DNA of 64,000 nt from Syngnathus acus (lineage: Eukaryota > Chordata > Actinopteri > Syngnathiformes > Syngnathidae). Positions within the stretch are counted from its first letter, which is position 1, and each line of letters opens with the position of its first letter. Shown one piece after another: positions 1 to 11,439 of the stretch. Location: contig NC_051093.1 in NCBI RefSeq assembly GCF_901709675.1, forward strand, positions 126,001 to 190,000, given 5' to 3'. The position numbers were made by a program, and so were the translations under genes. The notes beneath the pieces are model-generated. The model saw only the letters and a list, made by a program, of their open reading frames with translations, made no database searches and was not told the DNA's origin.

Positions 1-138
1 GCCTGAGGAAAGGTACTGGTTCCTATTTTTTATTTCAGACCACGGCGATGCACAGAACTGCATTAGCTACAGAGGTGTTATGTTGATCCAGCAAAGCATG
101 AAGTTATGGGAAAGAATGTTAGAAGCGAGGCTTGGAAA
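1..138 (+). pseudogene. Non-LTR retrotransposon reverse transcriptase scrap
   Basis: Read on the plus strand from about base 46, the sequence gives GDAQNCISYRGVMLI followed by KLWERMLEARLG, the palm/fingers block of LINE reverse transcriptases (usual form: NYRGI..S..MKLWERV.EARL). Upstream, a frameshifted VPIF stretch matches the block just before it. Nothing else of the element is present: bases after about 140 are unrelated and the left part lies outside the window. The clade cannot be assigned from so little sequence. Non-functional. Confidence 0.6.
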
Positions 139-454
139 TCTCTACTGGCCAAAATAATGGAGAGTGTGGCAGAGATGAAGATGTTATAGGACATGCAGAT
201 GGTTGGTGTGACAGGACAGAAAGATATGGAAACGATTGCTCTGCTGTCGCGGCCCCTAACAGGAGCAGCCAAAAGAAGAGGAAGATGAGAAAAACAATGT
301 GAGAGAAAAATACATAAACAAATAACGAAATACATACATACATATATATGTACATATAGACAGACAGACATCGAACGATCGCCCATTCGGTCACTCAGTC
401 ATTTGGTCTCGGTCATTCTGTCACTCGGTCACAGTCATTCAGTCAGTCACTCAA

Positions 455-597
455 TGAATCAGTCAATCAATCAATCAATTAGTCAATCAATCAATCAATC
501 AATCAATCAACCAATAAATCAATCAATCAATCTCTCACTCACTCACTCACTCACTCACTCACTCACTCACTCACTCACTCACTCACTCACTCACAAG
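455..597. repeat. (CAAT)n / (CACT)n tetranucleotide microsatellite
   Basis: A compound simple repeat: CAAT-type units to about 530, then about 15 units of CACT to 597. It creates a spurious Gln/Ser- and Thr/His-rich reading frame that should not be taken as a gene. Confidence 0.95.
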
Positions 598-705
598 TGT
601 TAACTAATTTGTAATGGTATTGCAAGCAGTTTAAACTCTCATGGAATATGTGAATGTCCATATCAGTTTTATCAAATTATAATCCTACTTTACCTTTGTA
701 TAAGG

Positions 706-1032
706 CACAGGTGTCAAACTCAAGACCCGGGGGCCAGATGCAGCCCGCCACATCATTTTATGTGGCCCACGAAGACAAATTGTGCTTCAAATTCATGTGT
801 CATTACTCGAATTGCAAATTGTCTTCACTTATAATAATATTTTATTTTTAAATATTTGACCAGTTTTTACTCGTCTGATTTGAAAACAAGTTACTTGTCA
901 GTTTGTTTTGTAGCTTTTACTGTATATAATATGAGGTGCTCATACATTTATTTGGGGTGACAGTCATAACGGCCCTCCGAAAGAAGCTATGACGACAATG
1001 CGGCCTGCGAAAAAACGAGTTTGACACCCCTG
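706..1032. mobile_element. hAT-type MITE with 8-bp target duplication
   Basis: A 327-bp element with 16-bp terminal inverted repeats (left CACAGGTGTCAAACTC, right end complementary to CAGGGGTGTCAAACTC). It is flanked by a perfect 8-bp duplication GTATAAGG (698-705 and 1033-1040). The subterminal GGGGGCCAGATGCAGCCCG and ATGCGGCCTGCG blocks and the 8-bp duplication are typical of hAT/Charlie-like non-autonomous elements. It has no coding capacity. Confidence 0.9.
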
Positions 1033-1040
1033 GTATAAGG

Positions 1041-2267
1041 GATAGCCTTCTCAAAGCATAGTCATCGTAATTTATTCAATCTGTTGTTTTACTAACATTT
1101 AATCATTGATCAATCACGTATCTTAAATCATGCTTTTCCTCTTTCGAAGCGACTATGTACTTCAAACCCAAACGGCACCATTTAATAGGGAAAGAAAAAT
1201 TTGTTGAATCTATTGGTTTTCGACATAATACTCCTGCAGTCATCTTAAATTTGTTCAATTTATCAATCCCTTCCATTGTTTATCCTGCAAATGAATCATG
1301 TGAATAATGTGGTATTCAAACTTGAATGTTCATAAACTATCCACCTGTTCCCAATTCGTTTCTAGTCTCTATGTTATTGTTCCAATTTTTTACATTTAAT
1401 ACTCTCCCACCTATTTGATCCTATCTTGTAAAGGTCTACAATTTATTATAAGCTATTTTAAAACGCTCCACACTTGTTACCAGGCTTTGGCTCCATTTCA
1501 CGATGTTGTCTCCCATTCACTTCATTTCTGCCGAGCTGCTTCTTCTCCTCCAACACGTTATGAAAAGTAAGGGGTTAGTTGTTAATGCATGTTCCCAGAC
1601 ATGACACAAAATTCTCCAAGACTGCAGTTGACAACCTGCAAAGTAAACACGAGTTTAACAAATAAAGCACAAACTGCTCCCTGGGATGCTGTTAGAGGCT
1701 GCAATACAATTAGGTAAAACATCAAAACAAAGCAAGTCATCACAAATTCCGTCACATACATTTCGTCACACTGTCAGGTAAGTCCAGAGTTGTCATACAC
1801 TGTCTTGGCTCAGAGTCTTGATTGTCAATGCTGGTATAGTCACGTCTGGTCATAATCTTGAAATGGGCCTTCTCCATTGAAGTCTTTTGTTGTCAATGGT
1901 GCCCCAGAGTAATCCTAAACCCATATTTAGTCCAAAATTAGCCCTGATCGATCTTGCTTTTTCAAATCTTAGGAGGGTCTTAGTACCCCTGGGATGCATA
2001 CATCTGTGGCGTACTTATGACTTTAGATTAAATAAGACATTTGTCTGCTTTAGCCATCTCATAATAGACTCATGACCTGGTCATGACTAGCTAACGAAGG
2101 AGTTTATTGTATAACGCGGTTCATGACCCCGGTCATGTGCTCCTTAGCCAGCCATATGCTCCCAAGTCATTATCACGAGGTCAAACTGTCACATACTGTG
2201 GAAGATCTTGCACACACATAAGTAGATACATAGAATCCAATGATAAAAAGTATATTTTTCCCAACAT
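1041..2267. other. AT-rich intergenic DNA, nothing recognised
   Basis: No reading frame with recognisable protein similarity, no RNA gene and no clear repeat ends. A small imperfect palindrome, CATGACCTGGTCATG, occurs near 2070, with a related CATGACCCCGGTCATG near 2122. Confidence 0.5.
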
Positions 2268-3416
2268 TAGGCTTCGGCAACCCAAAATGTTCAAAGGGCC
2301 ATATTGGCCCAAAAAAACAAAAAACATGCCTGTATGGAGCTGTAAAAATCTAAAAGCCTTTTATAAGGCAACATAGACTGTCAATAGATAAGTTGTATGC
2401 CTTCTATTAAAATAATTAAAAAAAAAAAATAGTGGTATCAATTCGATCATTTCTTCTTGAGGCCCATTAGAGTTCACGTACCTGCATAGCAGAGCTGTCT
2501 CTTCGATATCGGTCACGTCACACGACTCGTCCATCACAGGCAATAGAGAAAGCTGGAGCTGAATTGATGTCCTTGATTTGCTGATCGGTGATATTGTTTG
2601 CCATTTTAATTACCCTTTCCTTCGCAGTTTTTGCGGAGAGAGGCATGTCTTCAATTTTCTGAATGATCTCGGTTTTGTTTTTCCAAAAATCCAAAAATAG
2701 GCAATCTGATATTTTAATGAATGAATCCTTCATGTACTCGCCATCTGTGAATGGTTTTACGCGCTTTATTATCTCCCGGGCTGCAAGAAGACTTGCATCA
2801 GTAGTAGAGTTTGGAGATGCAATCCACTACTTGAAACAGTTTTTTCGGTCCTCAAATTTCTCCACCGGCATTGCAATTGCACCTTTCCTCTCAGTTCCAA
2901 CTGGGTGATCGGCAACAAATTTAGCATGCTTTAGCTGAAAATGTTGTTCCAAATTCCTCTTCTTGTTATTTGACAACGTCTCATTGCAAATCAAACATGC
3001 AGGCAATGCTTCAGCATTGGCAATGAAAGCAAATAGTTCAATCCATTCTTTCTTAAACCCTCTGTTCTCATCAGCAATCTTTCTCTTTTTGCCTTTTGAA
3101 TCCATCACTCACACAACTGTTTGTTTACAACTCACCTGTGCAGTGTCGCAGGCTATGAAGCAATTTTGCTATTTGACGGCATTCTTAAATTAGGTATTTT
3201 TAATATATTTACAACTACATACATTTTTATAGCATGAGAATGGTTGTGTCATGATTACCATCTAAAAACCATATTTAAAAAATCAACAAAAACAGCAACA
3301 ACAAAAAAAAAACATCTTTTCCCATGTTCACGCATTTTTGGAAAAACTCCAGGGAGCCGCTAGGGGGGTGCTAAAGAGCCGCATGCGGCTCTGGAGCCGC
3401 GGGTTGCCGACCCCTG
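2268..3416 (-). mobile_element. hAT (Charlie8/GTF2IRD2-like) transposon remnant
   Basis: The right end (3372-3416) is, on the minus strand, CAGGGGTCGGCAACCCGCGG followed by an AGAGCCGCATGCGGCTCT hairpin, the hallmark end of a fish/mammal Charlie8-type hAT. The left end has a matching CTTCGGCAACCC at 2270-2281. No convincing 8-bp flanking duplication is visible. Inside lies a decayed minus-strand transposase N-terminal half. The element is too short for the full RNaseH-fold catalytic domain, so it is a deleted copy. Confidence 0.8.
2361..3108 (-). pseudogene. hAT transposase fragment with BED-type zinc finger
   Basis: Three minus-strand frames in order give the start of a ZBED/GTF2IRD2-like transposase. 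The first (from 3108) begins with KGKKRK and carries a BED finger, CLICNETL...HFQLKH (C-x2-C ... H-x4-H). The next (2518-2733) has MKDSFIKISDCLFLDFWKNK and an ACDGR block. The last (2361-2543) has DESCDVTDIEETALLCRYVN, characteristic of this family. Frameshifts separate them, and the DDE/RNaseH core and dimerisation region are absent. Dead copy. Confidence 0.75.
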
Positions 3417-3428
3417 GTATAGACCTAA

Positions 3429-3735
3429 AACCAGCTCAGTGGCTTAGTGGTAGAGTGTCCGCCCTGAGACTGGAAGGTTGTGGGTTCAAACCCCGGCCGG
3501 GTCATACCAAAGACTATAAAAATGGGACCCATTGCCTCCCTGCTTGGCACTCAGCATTAAGGGTTGGAATTGGGGGGTGTGATCACCAAATGATTCCCGA
3601 GCGCGGCACCGCTGCTGCTCACTGCTCCCCTCTCCCCCAGGGGATGGATTAAAATCACACGGGGATGGGTTAAATGCAGAGGACAAATTTCACCACACCC
3701 AGATGTGTGTGTGACAATCATTGGGACTAAAAAAA
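3429..3735 (+). mobile_element. tRNA-derived SINE
   Basis: A Pol III split promoter is visible: box A-like TGGCTTAGTGGTAGAG (3440-3455) and box B GGTTCAAACCC (3484-3494), spaced as in tRNA genes. A tRNA-unrelated body follows (GGGACCCATTGCCTCCC...), then an A-rich tail (AAAAAAATAAATAAAATAAAAT) at 3729-3750. It is inserted immediately beside the hAT remnant. The head is tRNA-like; the family name is not assigned. Confidence 0.85.
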
Positions 3736-3942
3736 TAAATAAAATAAAATAAAAAAATAGATGTCTAAATTAAAAACATAAAATATAATCATATTTCGAA
3801 ATTTTAAAGTCTGAACCAGCTGTAAGTTGTATAAATAATGTGCAGAAGTTGTTTGGATTTGTGTTTAACAAGCATATTGATCCGTACATATGAATTGATT
3901 ATTTCTGTAACCTGACGTTTATTTTAGGTTATTTTATAGACC

Positions 3943-4010
3943 TAAGATAGACGTCTAAATTAGGTCCATATATAGATCTAAAATAGACGTCTAAATTATG
4001 TCTATATATA
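3943..4010. repeat. Two tandem copies of a ~36-bp AT-rich unit
   Basis: Two adjacent units built on ATAGACGTCTAAATTA (3953-3968 and 3982-3997) with shared flanks. A degenerate relative (TAGATGTCTAAATTA) occurs at 3759. Confidence 0.6.
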
Positions 4011-4857
4011 CCGTTTTTTCTATGTATAATGCGCCCCCATGTATAATACGCACCCTAAAAATGGCATGTCGATGCTGGAAAAAAACCTGTACCCATGTAT
4101 AATACGCACCCAAATTTTGACTCCTACTTAAGTCCGTAAACGTAAAATTATTTCAGAAAAAAGATCATCTTTGGGAACAACCGGATGTTATTCTGCCGGT
4201 CAGTATCACTGCGCATGCGCTAGCAAACTCGATAGCGAAGGAATGTTTCGGATTTGTGTAGGGTACATTGTGACAGCAAACGAGCAGGTGATCGAGCAAG
4301 CGTCTGATACGAGAGCATTGTGTTCGTATGGAGCGTGTTTGAAGTGAACAGCAGAGAAGAAAGGAACAAGGCAAAGTGTTGTGAAATACAATATTACCTG
4401 TAATACGCATTTTGTTATTTGCTGATTGGAACTGCTAATTAAACTGTGAATTGAAACTAATAGGTAGAGAACTGAACTCTTGCTCTTTATATAGCTGACG
4501 TGTCTTGCGCATCCGTTCTGCGCATCTGTAATGGCGGCCTCCGTATGATCTCCGGTTTGCGATGGAGAAATAAATAAATAATATTTGACAGTAACACACC
4601 ATCAAGGATTGCATCATCGCATCAAACGATGTGTCGTCAGTTATGAATTTTACTGACTAAGTGTGTTGGGCAGGATGGCTGAATGCGATGCACGATTGAC
4701 AACAAACAAGAAGAAAGGTGATTTCAAGTTTTATTTCGAGGGAGATTTTCTTCATAAAAAAAAAAAAAAAAAGAAATGTACCCATGTATAATGCGCACCC
4801 CAGATTTTAGGACAATAAATTTGTTAAATTTTGCGCATTATACGTGGAAAAACACGG
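4011..4857. mobile_element. TIR DNA transposon (mariner/Tigger-like), non-autonomous
   Basis: 847 bp bounded by TA (4009-4010 and 4858-4859). Inverted ends are CCGTTTTTTCTATGTATAATGC on the left and GCATTATACGTGGAAAAACACGG on the right. Subterminal direct repeats of CATGTATAATRCGCACC occur near both ends (about 4030, 4094 and 4783). No transposase frame remains. The TA duplication points to the Tc1/mariner/pogo group. Confidence 0.75.
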
Positions 4858-4884
4858 TAACTAAAATTGAGACGCGTCGTCAGA

Positions 4885-6400
4885 ATGACGGGTGGCTCCC
4901 TTCTGTGATTTGTGGCTTTTGTTAAATCTCGGATATATTTAGATGCCTTTGTTAAGACCTCAGGGATTCGTTATTTAAACTAGCACGCATTCGCCCTAGC
5001 TGAGTTTAAGATAACTATTTCGAACCAGATCTGACAATACCTGATGTTAAGGATTAAAGCTGTCTTCACTTTAAAAAGAATTGAACGGATTTGAAGAATG
5101 ACTATGATAGGGAAATAAAGAAAATGTAAAGTTCTAATTACTGCATATATAACCATGCTCAACATAGTTAATACGAAATAATCGATAACCGAATTAAGGA
5201 TTAAGAAGAAATTTAATGAATAAGCAAGAAAAAGAATTACAAGTCGAAAAAACAACAATAATTCCACTCACCCATGTCAGAACAAAAGAGGAGACAAAAG
5301 GTCTAAAATCCTATTTGGTTGAACAAGTCGAGTGATCGGCTCTCCTTTGTTCCAAAATCCGAATTCTGTTTAAAAAGAGGAAAAGTCTGTCGATGAGGAG
5401 ATTAGCCAACGCCGTTACATTGCCGTCTTCCCCTTTCTGCCAGAAGCGGCTGTCTCCTCTGCCTTCCTCGAAGCGTAAAATTTGACAAAGTCCAATTCGA
5501 AGCTTAAAATTTGACAAAGTCCAATTCGAAGACTCTGGAAATTCATCTTCGTAGATTTTGGTCCACTCTCAAAAAGCATGAAAAATCTATCTAAGTCTAA
5601 GCGGCGTTCTTTACTCCGGGCAGCAACAGGGCCATCGCCCTGACCAGGAAGAGCCCTTCTCTCGTCTGAAGCCAAGCTTTTATAGGCTTGCCAGCTCCTC
5701 TGGCATTACCTCATCGGAATGTGCGGAATGTCTGGAATGCCTGGTATGCTAGGAATGCATGACCTCATCTGATTTTCCAGCTGATATTTTAATGCTGTCT
5801 CAACGGATTTCTCAGCTGATATTTTAGGGTTGCGGAATCTTCACCTGACTCTCAGCTGGGAACCACTGGTTGCCTTGGCAATTTTGCTCAAAACAGCAAG
5901 CATTGCGCATGACTGTTCTCTGCTGCTGTTTCCTGTTTTGCTCGTTCTTTCACTATTAGCGCTTGATGTCTCCTCTCAACTTAATACATTCAGGTATGGA
6001 TGGAACACCAATGTTAAATACAGGTTGGATAAAACATTGCAACATTAATAACATATATCTTGTCTAGTAAAGATCAATCTTAACACATAATCATACTTAG
6101 CCATAATAATGGGTTCTTCTAACTTTAACATATATATTGATATTGCTCAATATGTTACAGCTTAAAATTATGGCATATCAAACTCATATTCCAAAATTGT
6201 GTTTTGCTATGTGTTTGAACAGGTCGTGTCCTCCCAATTGCTAACAATTTAATTTATTAGATTTGTTAGTTTCCATCAGGTCACCCGTATGTCAAGCTTT
6301 AACACCATCTCCTGGTGACATTTTGGAACTACTGCATGTTTTGGGATAGCCAATATGCCTGGGCCAAACAGTTTGGGTTTATTCTGAGTGTCAAGACAAA
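4885..6400 (+). repeat. Unclassified dispersed repeat, copy 1
   Basis: A run of blocks shared in the same order with 46826-48315: CTAGCTGAG.TTAAG, TTTCGAACCAGAT, AGGATTAAAGCTGTC, TTTAATGAATAAGCAAGAAA, TTCCAAAATCCGAATTCTG, TAACACATAATCATA, CCAAAATTGTG, and a final ACCATCTCCTGGTGACATTTTGGAAC. No protein-coding frame is recognisable in either copy, and no inverted or long terminal repeats were identified. A decayed LTR-retroelement segment is one possibility. A local direct repeat (AAAATTTGACAAAGTCCAATTCGAAG) occurs at 5477-5530. Confidence 0.6.
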
Positions 6401-7524
6401 TGTCGTTTGGGCGCATGTTCTCCGAGTATCGTGAATATTGATCGCCACCGTCGTGCTGATATTGATCGATGGTAGTGTACAGAGATCAATTCCTGCCTGC
6501 ATTTGATGAAGTATAAGCTTTCAACTCAAGGTCTTTTGTGGTCCTGAGTTGAAACGGGACATTTTGCAGAGGAGGGCCTTTTTGACGGCTAGCGTGGAAT
6601 AGTTGCGTCTCTGGAACGCCTGCCCACACACTGTGACCAAAAAGAAACCTGAATGCCTGCCCACACATTGAGTGTTACCCAAAAGAAAGAAAATCTCTCG
6701 AAATCTCAAGTGATGCCTTTAAAGGGAAAGTACAATGTATGTATCTTTTTTTTTTATATAGATTTCGGGCTCTAAGCGCCACCCCACTCCTTGCCTCCCC
6801 ATCTCTGGTCATCATGGTAACCTGAAAAAGACAAGCTCAAGTGGTGATTTGCGTGCGATGGGGACCAACCCAAGACGAAGAGCCTCCAAACCTCTTGCCC
6901 TCGTGCCCGCCTCAACGTCCTGCCCAAAAGATCATACTTGCTAAGGAAATGATTACTCAGAGTGTGACATTTGCAGCCTCTTCTCCATGCTGCTTGAGAG
7001 CACTTATCAAGTCAGCTTTGCTAAAAAAAGAAGAAAAGGAAAAAAAGTCATATTGTCGGCAACAATACTCAATCAAACAACTCAAGTTTGGGCTTTACTT
7101 CATTAATCTTCTTTTTTTCCGCTCTAAACTCAGTGACCTGCAGAAATTCTTTTCTACTTCATTATTTGTTAGAAAAATGTATATATATGTTATCATGCGT
7201 TCTCTAATCGATGCTTTACCGCAATATTACTGCAATATATGCTTGCTGTTTGGCCTTGCTGTTTTTATGATGTACCACAGAAGAGAGAGGTTACAGCTGG
7301 GTCCGACAGGTCGCAGCGGACAACTCAGCAAAATGAAGACATCTACCAAGACAGTTCCTTTTTAACAAAGACCCTTTTGATCTGATCAACAACATGCCTC
7401 ATCGCTATCTCGCACCCCCCAATGAACCTGCAAGTGATCACTCATGTTTCCTGATTTCATCACAGACACAAAGAATGGTTGCTGATCACTCATACTCCTC
7501 ATCACACTGTTCCTTTTTTAATAT
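6401..7524. other. Unassigned intergenic DNA
   Basis: A 174-codon open frame on the plus strand (6841-7365) has no recognisable domain and a composition expected of chance. A duplicated GCCTGCCCACACA occurs at 6618 and 6655. Nothing else is supported. Confidence 0.45.
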
Positions 7525-7826
7525 GTAACACCTTGTGATTTTTCTGCTTACGAGACAAAGCCCACGTGCTTTCCCCCTCCCCTTTAGGGGCTTTATCTCA
7601 TTTTGTGGGTAGGGAAAATCCAAATAAAAAGCGCAGGAGTGCATACAGATATTTAGTGTAGTGAGATTGTTGTAAGCGATCTGTACTGCACTCCTCGCGA
7701 GAAAAGAACTAATATTCCGTCTCACTTGTGGTTTGTTTGCTGATGCTCTTCTCTTAATAGTTATTCAGTCAGTGAATTAAACCTGACATTATTTAAAAAC
7801 GCCTCGGAGATTTTTCAAGGAGTCTG
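7525..7826 (+). repeat. Possible LTR remnant
   Basis: The segment starts TGTAACACC, has a TATA-like AAATAAAAAGCG (7622-7633) about 100 bp in, and later GTGAATTAAACCTGACA followed by GCCTCGGAGATTTTTCAAGGAG. This resembles the R/U5 part of fish LTR retroelements. No partner LTR, primer site or target duplication is visible, so this is a tentative reading. Confidence 0.3.
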
Positions 7827-10385
7827 AGCGACCTAGTCTCTCCAGCGCGTCCTGGGTCATCCACGGGGTCTCCTGCCAGTGGGACATGCCCGGTACACCT
7901 CCCCAGGGAGGTGTCCAGGACGCATCCTGGTGAGATGCCCGAGCCACCTCATCTGGCCCCTCTCAACGTGGAGGAGCAGCGGCTCTGCTCGGAGTCTCTC
8001 CCGGATGACCGAGCTTCTGACCCTATCTCCAAGGGAGAGACCGGACACCCTGCGGAGGAAACTCATTTCGGCCGCTTGTATCCGGGATCTTGTTCTTTCG
8101 GTCACAACCAGTAGCTCGTGACCATAGGTGATGGTAGGAGCGTAGATCGACCAGTAAATTGAGAGCTTTGCCTTTTGGCTCAGCTCTGTCTTCACCATGA
8201 CAGACCGGTACAGAGTCCGCATTACAGCCGACGCTGCACCGATCCGCCTGTCGATCTCACACTCCATCCTGCCCTCGCTCGTGAACAAGACCCCAAGATA
8301 CTTGAACTCCTCTACTTGGGGCAGGATCCCATCCCCGATCCGGAGAGGGCATTCCACCCTTTTCAGACTGAGGACCATGGCCTCAGATTTGGAGGTGCTG
8401 ATCCTCATCCCGACCGCTTCACACTCGGCTGCGAACCGCTCCAGTGAGAGCTGGACATCACGGCTTGAAGAAGCCAGCAGCACCACGTCGTCTGCAAAAA
8501 GCAGAGACGTATTGCTGAAGTCCCCAAACCGGACACCCTCAACAAATTCTTTCCATAAAAGTTATGAACAGAATCGGTGACAAAAGGGCAGCCTTGGCGG
8601 AGTCCAACCCTCACTGGGAACAAATTCAACTTACTGACGGAAATGTGGACCAAACTCTGGCATCAATGATACAGGGACAGAACCGCCCTTATCAGTTGGT
8701 TCGGCACTCCGTATTCCCGAAGCACCCTCCACAGAACTTCCCGAGGGACACAGTCGAACACCTTCTCCAAGTCCACAAAACACATGTGGACTGGTTGAGC
8801 GAACTCTCATGCACCCTCTAGGATCCTGCCGAGGGTATAGAGCTGGTCCACCGTTCCACGGCCAGGACGAAAACCACTCTGCTCCTCCTGAATCTGACAT
8901 TCGACCTCCCGACGGACCATCCTCTGCAGCACCCCCTGAATAAACCTTACCAGGGAGGCTGAGGAGTGTGATACCTCTGTAGTTGTAACTCCGATCCCCC
9001 TTCTTAAAGAGGGGAACCACCACCCCAGTCTGCCAATCCGGAGGCACCGTCCCCGATGCTGTAGAGGCGTGTCAGCCCCACAACATCCAGAGCCTTTAAA
9101 AACTCCGGGCGGATCTCATCCACCCCTGGGGCCTTGTCCTCGAGGAGTTTTTTAACTACCTCAGTGACTTCGACCTCAGACATTGGAGAGTCCACCTCAG
9201 AGTCTTTAGGCCCTGCTTCCACAATGAAAGGTGGAATTAAGGAGGTCTTCGAAGTATTCTCCCCACCGACTCTCGACGTCCCGAGTCGAGGTCAGCAGCA
9301 CGCCATCTCCACTCTAAACAGTGTTGACAGTGCACTGCTTCCCCCTCCTGAGACGCCGGATGGACCAGAATTTCCTTGAAGCCATCCGGAAGTCATTCTC
9401 CATGGCCTCGCCAAACTCCTCCCACGCCCGGATTTTTGCCTCAGCGACTGCCGAAGCCGTGTTCTGCTTGGCCATCCGGTACGCGCCGGCTGCCTCCGGA
9501 GTCCCACAGGCCAAAACAGCCCAATAGAACTGCTTCATATTGACGGCATCCCTTACCGCCGGTGACCACCAGCGGGTTTGGGGATTGCCACCACGACAGG
9601 CACCGACCAACAATGGAGGCACGGAACATGGTCCACTCGGACTCAATGTCCCTCGCCTCCTCCGGGACGTGGGAAAAGCTCTGGGGTGGGTACTCTGAGC
9701 TGCCGTTTGGTGCATAGACACAAACAACAGTCAGGACCTGTCCCCCCACTCAAAGACGGAGGGAGGGTTCTCGTTCACCGGGGTGAACCCCAATGTGCTG
9801 GCGCCCAACCGGGGGGCAATAAGTATACCCACACCTGCTCGACGCCTCTCACTGTGGGCAACTCCAGAGTGGAAGAGAGTCCAGCCCCTCTCGAGAGGGC
9901 TTGTACCGGAACCCAAACTGTGTGTGGAGGCAAGTCCGACTATGTCTAGTCAGAACTTTTCTGCCTCGCACACCAGTTCGGGCTCCTTTCCAGCCAGAGA
10001 GGTGACATTCCATGTCCCAAGAGACAGCTTCTGCAGCCGGGGATTGGACCACCAAGGTCCCTGCCTTTAGCCGCCGCCCAGCTTACTTTGCACCCGACCC
10101 CTTTGGTCCCTCCCACAGGTGGTGAGCCCATGGGAAGGGGGACCCCCAGATGCTTGCCTTAGAGCCCCACCCCCAGGCCTGGCTCCAGAGGGGCCAGGGC
10201 GGTGACCCGCGTCCGGGCGAGGGAAGTCCATATATATTTTTCTTCATAAGGGTTTTTTTGAGTCGTGCTTTGTCTGGCCCCTCACCTAGGACCCTTTTGC
10301 CATGGGTGACCCTAGCACGGGCATGAAGCCCCAGACAACATGGCTCCTAGGATCATTGGGACACGCAAACCCCTCCACCAAGATA
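7827..10385 (-). mobile_element. Rex3 (RTE-clade) LINE, degenerate and 3'-truncated
   Basis: Minus-strand non-LTR element. The longest coding piece (7857-8486) is the reverse transcriptase C-terminal region: MVLLASSSRDVQLSLERFAA, EEFKYLGVLFTSEGRM, AKLSIYWSIYAPTITYGHEL, then QMRWLGHL. Pieces further along (8631-9507) give the RT core (SYNYRGITLLSLPGKVYS) and the inter-domain segment. Endonuclease and 5' leader remnants reach about 10385. CGGTGACAAAAGGGCAGCC at 8575 and CCACCACCCCAGTCTGCCA at 9018 correspond to the blocks that Rex3 survey primers target, as I recall them. Many frameshifts make it inactive. The copy stops at 7827, inside the C-terminal coding sequence, so its 3' UTR is missing. 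Confidence 0.9.
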
Positions 10386-10394
10386 AGATGACGA

Positions 10395-10522
10395 CTCACT
10401 ACTTAGGTTAATTTTATTTTGAATATTGGCTCATTTTTGCATACAAAAAAAAAATAAAAAATACTGATCACTGATCTACTACTTGGGTCAATTTTATTTT
10501 GAATATTGGATCATTTTTGCAT
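10395..10522. repeat. Pair of ~47-bp direct repeats 80 bp apart
   Basis: CACTACTTAGGTTAATTTTA... (10395-10442) and CTACTACTTGGGTCAATTTT... (10476-10522) share nearly all bases through GAATATTGGNTCATTTTTGCAT. They are separated by an A-rich spacer. No function is evident. Confidence 0.7.
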
Positions 10523-10755
10523 AAAAAAAACTTAGATCTGAGTCAAGTAGTAGAATGGTCAATTTTCTACCCATATAGGGTTCTTTTCTCCAGTTCCTCC
10601 AGGAAGCCCAGCAAGGGAAATCTCCCCCTCCTCGACTTTCACTCAACAAAATGAGCGTTCCTGTTGCTCCCTTGTGGCCCAGCTACCAGTCGATTCTTTC
10701 TGTGCAACTTGAAAAACAAGAGAGAGGGCACCAAGAAACGATGAACACGAGATGG

Positions 10756-11439
10756 TGTCACATGCCGGCACCACCTGTCACTCGACCAGTAATTTTCCCC
10801 TTGACGTCAATCGTTCGCAGCCACGCCTACATTATCAAGCCATTCACCAGCCCCTGTTTCCGCTTGTTAAGCAACACTACTTAAACCCTGAGTTCCCATC
10901 AATCCCCATCAGTTTGTCCTTGATAACACTCGTCTGGTCACTGTGTTCTGTCCGCATGACTCCGGTTTCCAACCTCTCTTGCACGCTGACCCGACTCGCT
11001 CTGCTCACCTCCCGTCCTGACCACTTGCCTGTCCTTGACAACCCTTTGATAGCCGCCCGTCCTGACCATTTGCCCGTCGTTGACCACACTCTGATCGCTG
11101 CCCGTCCTGACCACTAGCTTGTCCTTTTGACCAGGCTCTGATCGCCGCTTGTCCCGACCTCCACTTAGCCCCGATACTGATAACGTGCTGCGTCCTGCTG
11201 CCTTGCGTGCTTGCTCTGCTGCTCTCTGCGCTAGGTTGGTTCCTGCTCCCTGCCAGTTGGCCGCTCCGCAGTCAGCCACCACATTCGGCTCCGGCTCTGT
11301 CCTCCGCTGGTTCCCGTTCAGCTACCCAGGTACACCAGCCAAGTCAGCCATCCAGCTTTCCACTTCCCCTTTCCCCCATTTCAATAAAGTCTGCATCGTG
11401 CTGCATTTGGTTGTCCAGATGGAGGCAGACAGTTTGACA
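10756..11439 (+). mobile_element. Solo LTR of an LTR retrotransposon
   Basis: 684 bp beginning TGTCAC and ending TTTGACA, so the ends form the TG...CA inverted repeat TGTCA/TGACA. It is flanked by a 4-bp ATGG duplication (10752-10755 and 11440-11443). A polyadenylation signal AATAAA lies near the 3' end (11384-11389), followed by GTGCTGCATTTGGTTGTCC, as in fish Ty3/Gypsy LTRs. It contains tandem units at 10985-11160. No internal region or second LTR is adjacent, so it is read as the product of LTR-LTR recombination. Confidence 0.65.
10985..11160. repeat. Minisatellite of ~50-60 bp units within the LTR
   Basis: Three to four imperfect units built around CGTCCTGACCACTTGCCTGTCC (11013, 11059, 11103 and a degenerate CTTGTCCCGACC at 11147). 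Each is followed by TTGACNANNCTNTGATNGCCGC. Confidence 0.75.

Noticed and set aside
3440-3500. tRNA gene
   Set aside because: Box A and box B are present but the fold lacks a full acceptor stem, and the sequence continues into a SINE body with an A-rich tail.
6841-7365. 174-codon plus-strand frame
   Set aside because: No recognisable motif, no start or splice context, and a composition like random AT-rich DNA. Kept only as a remark in the gap entry.
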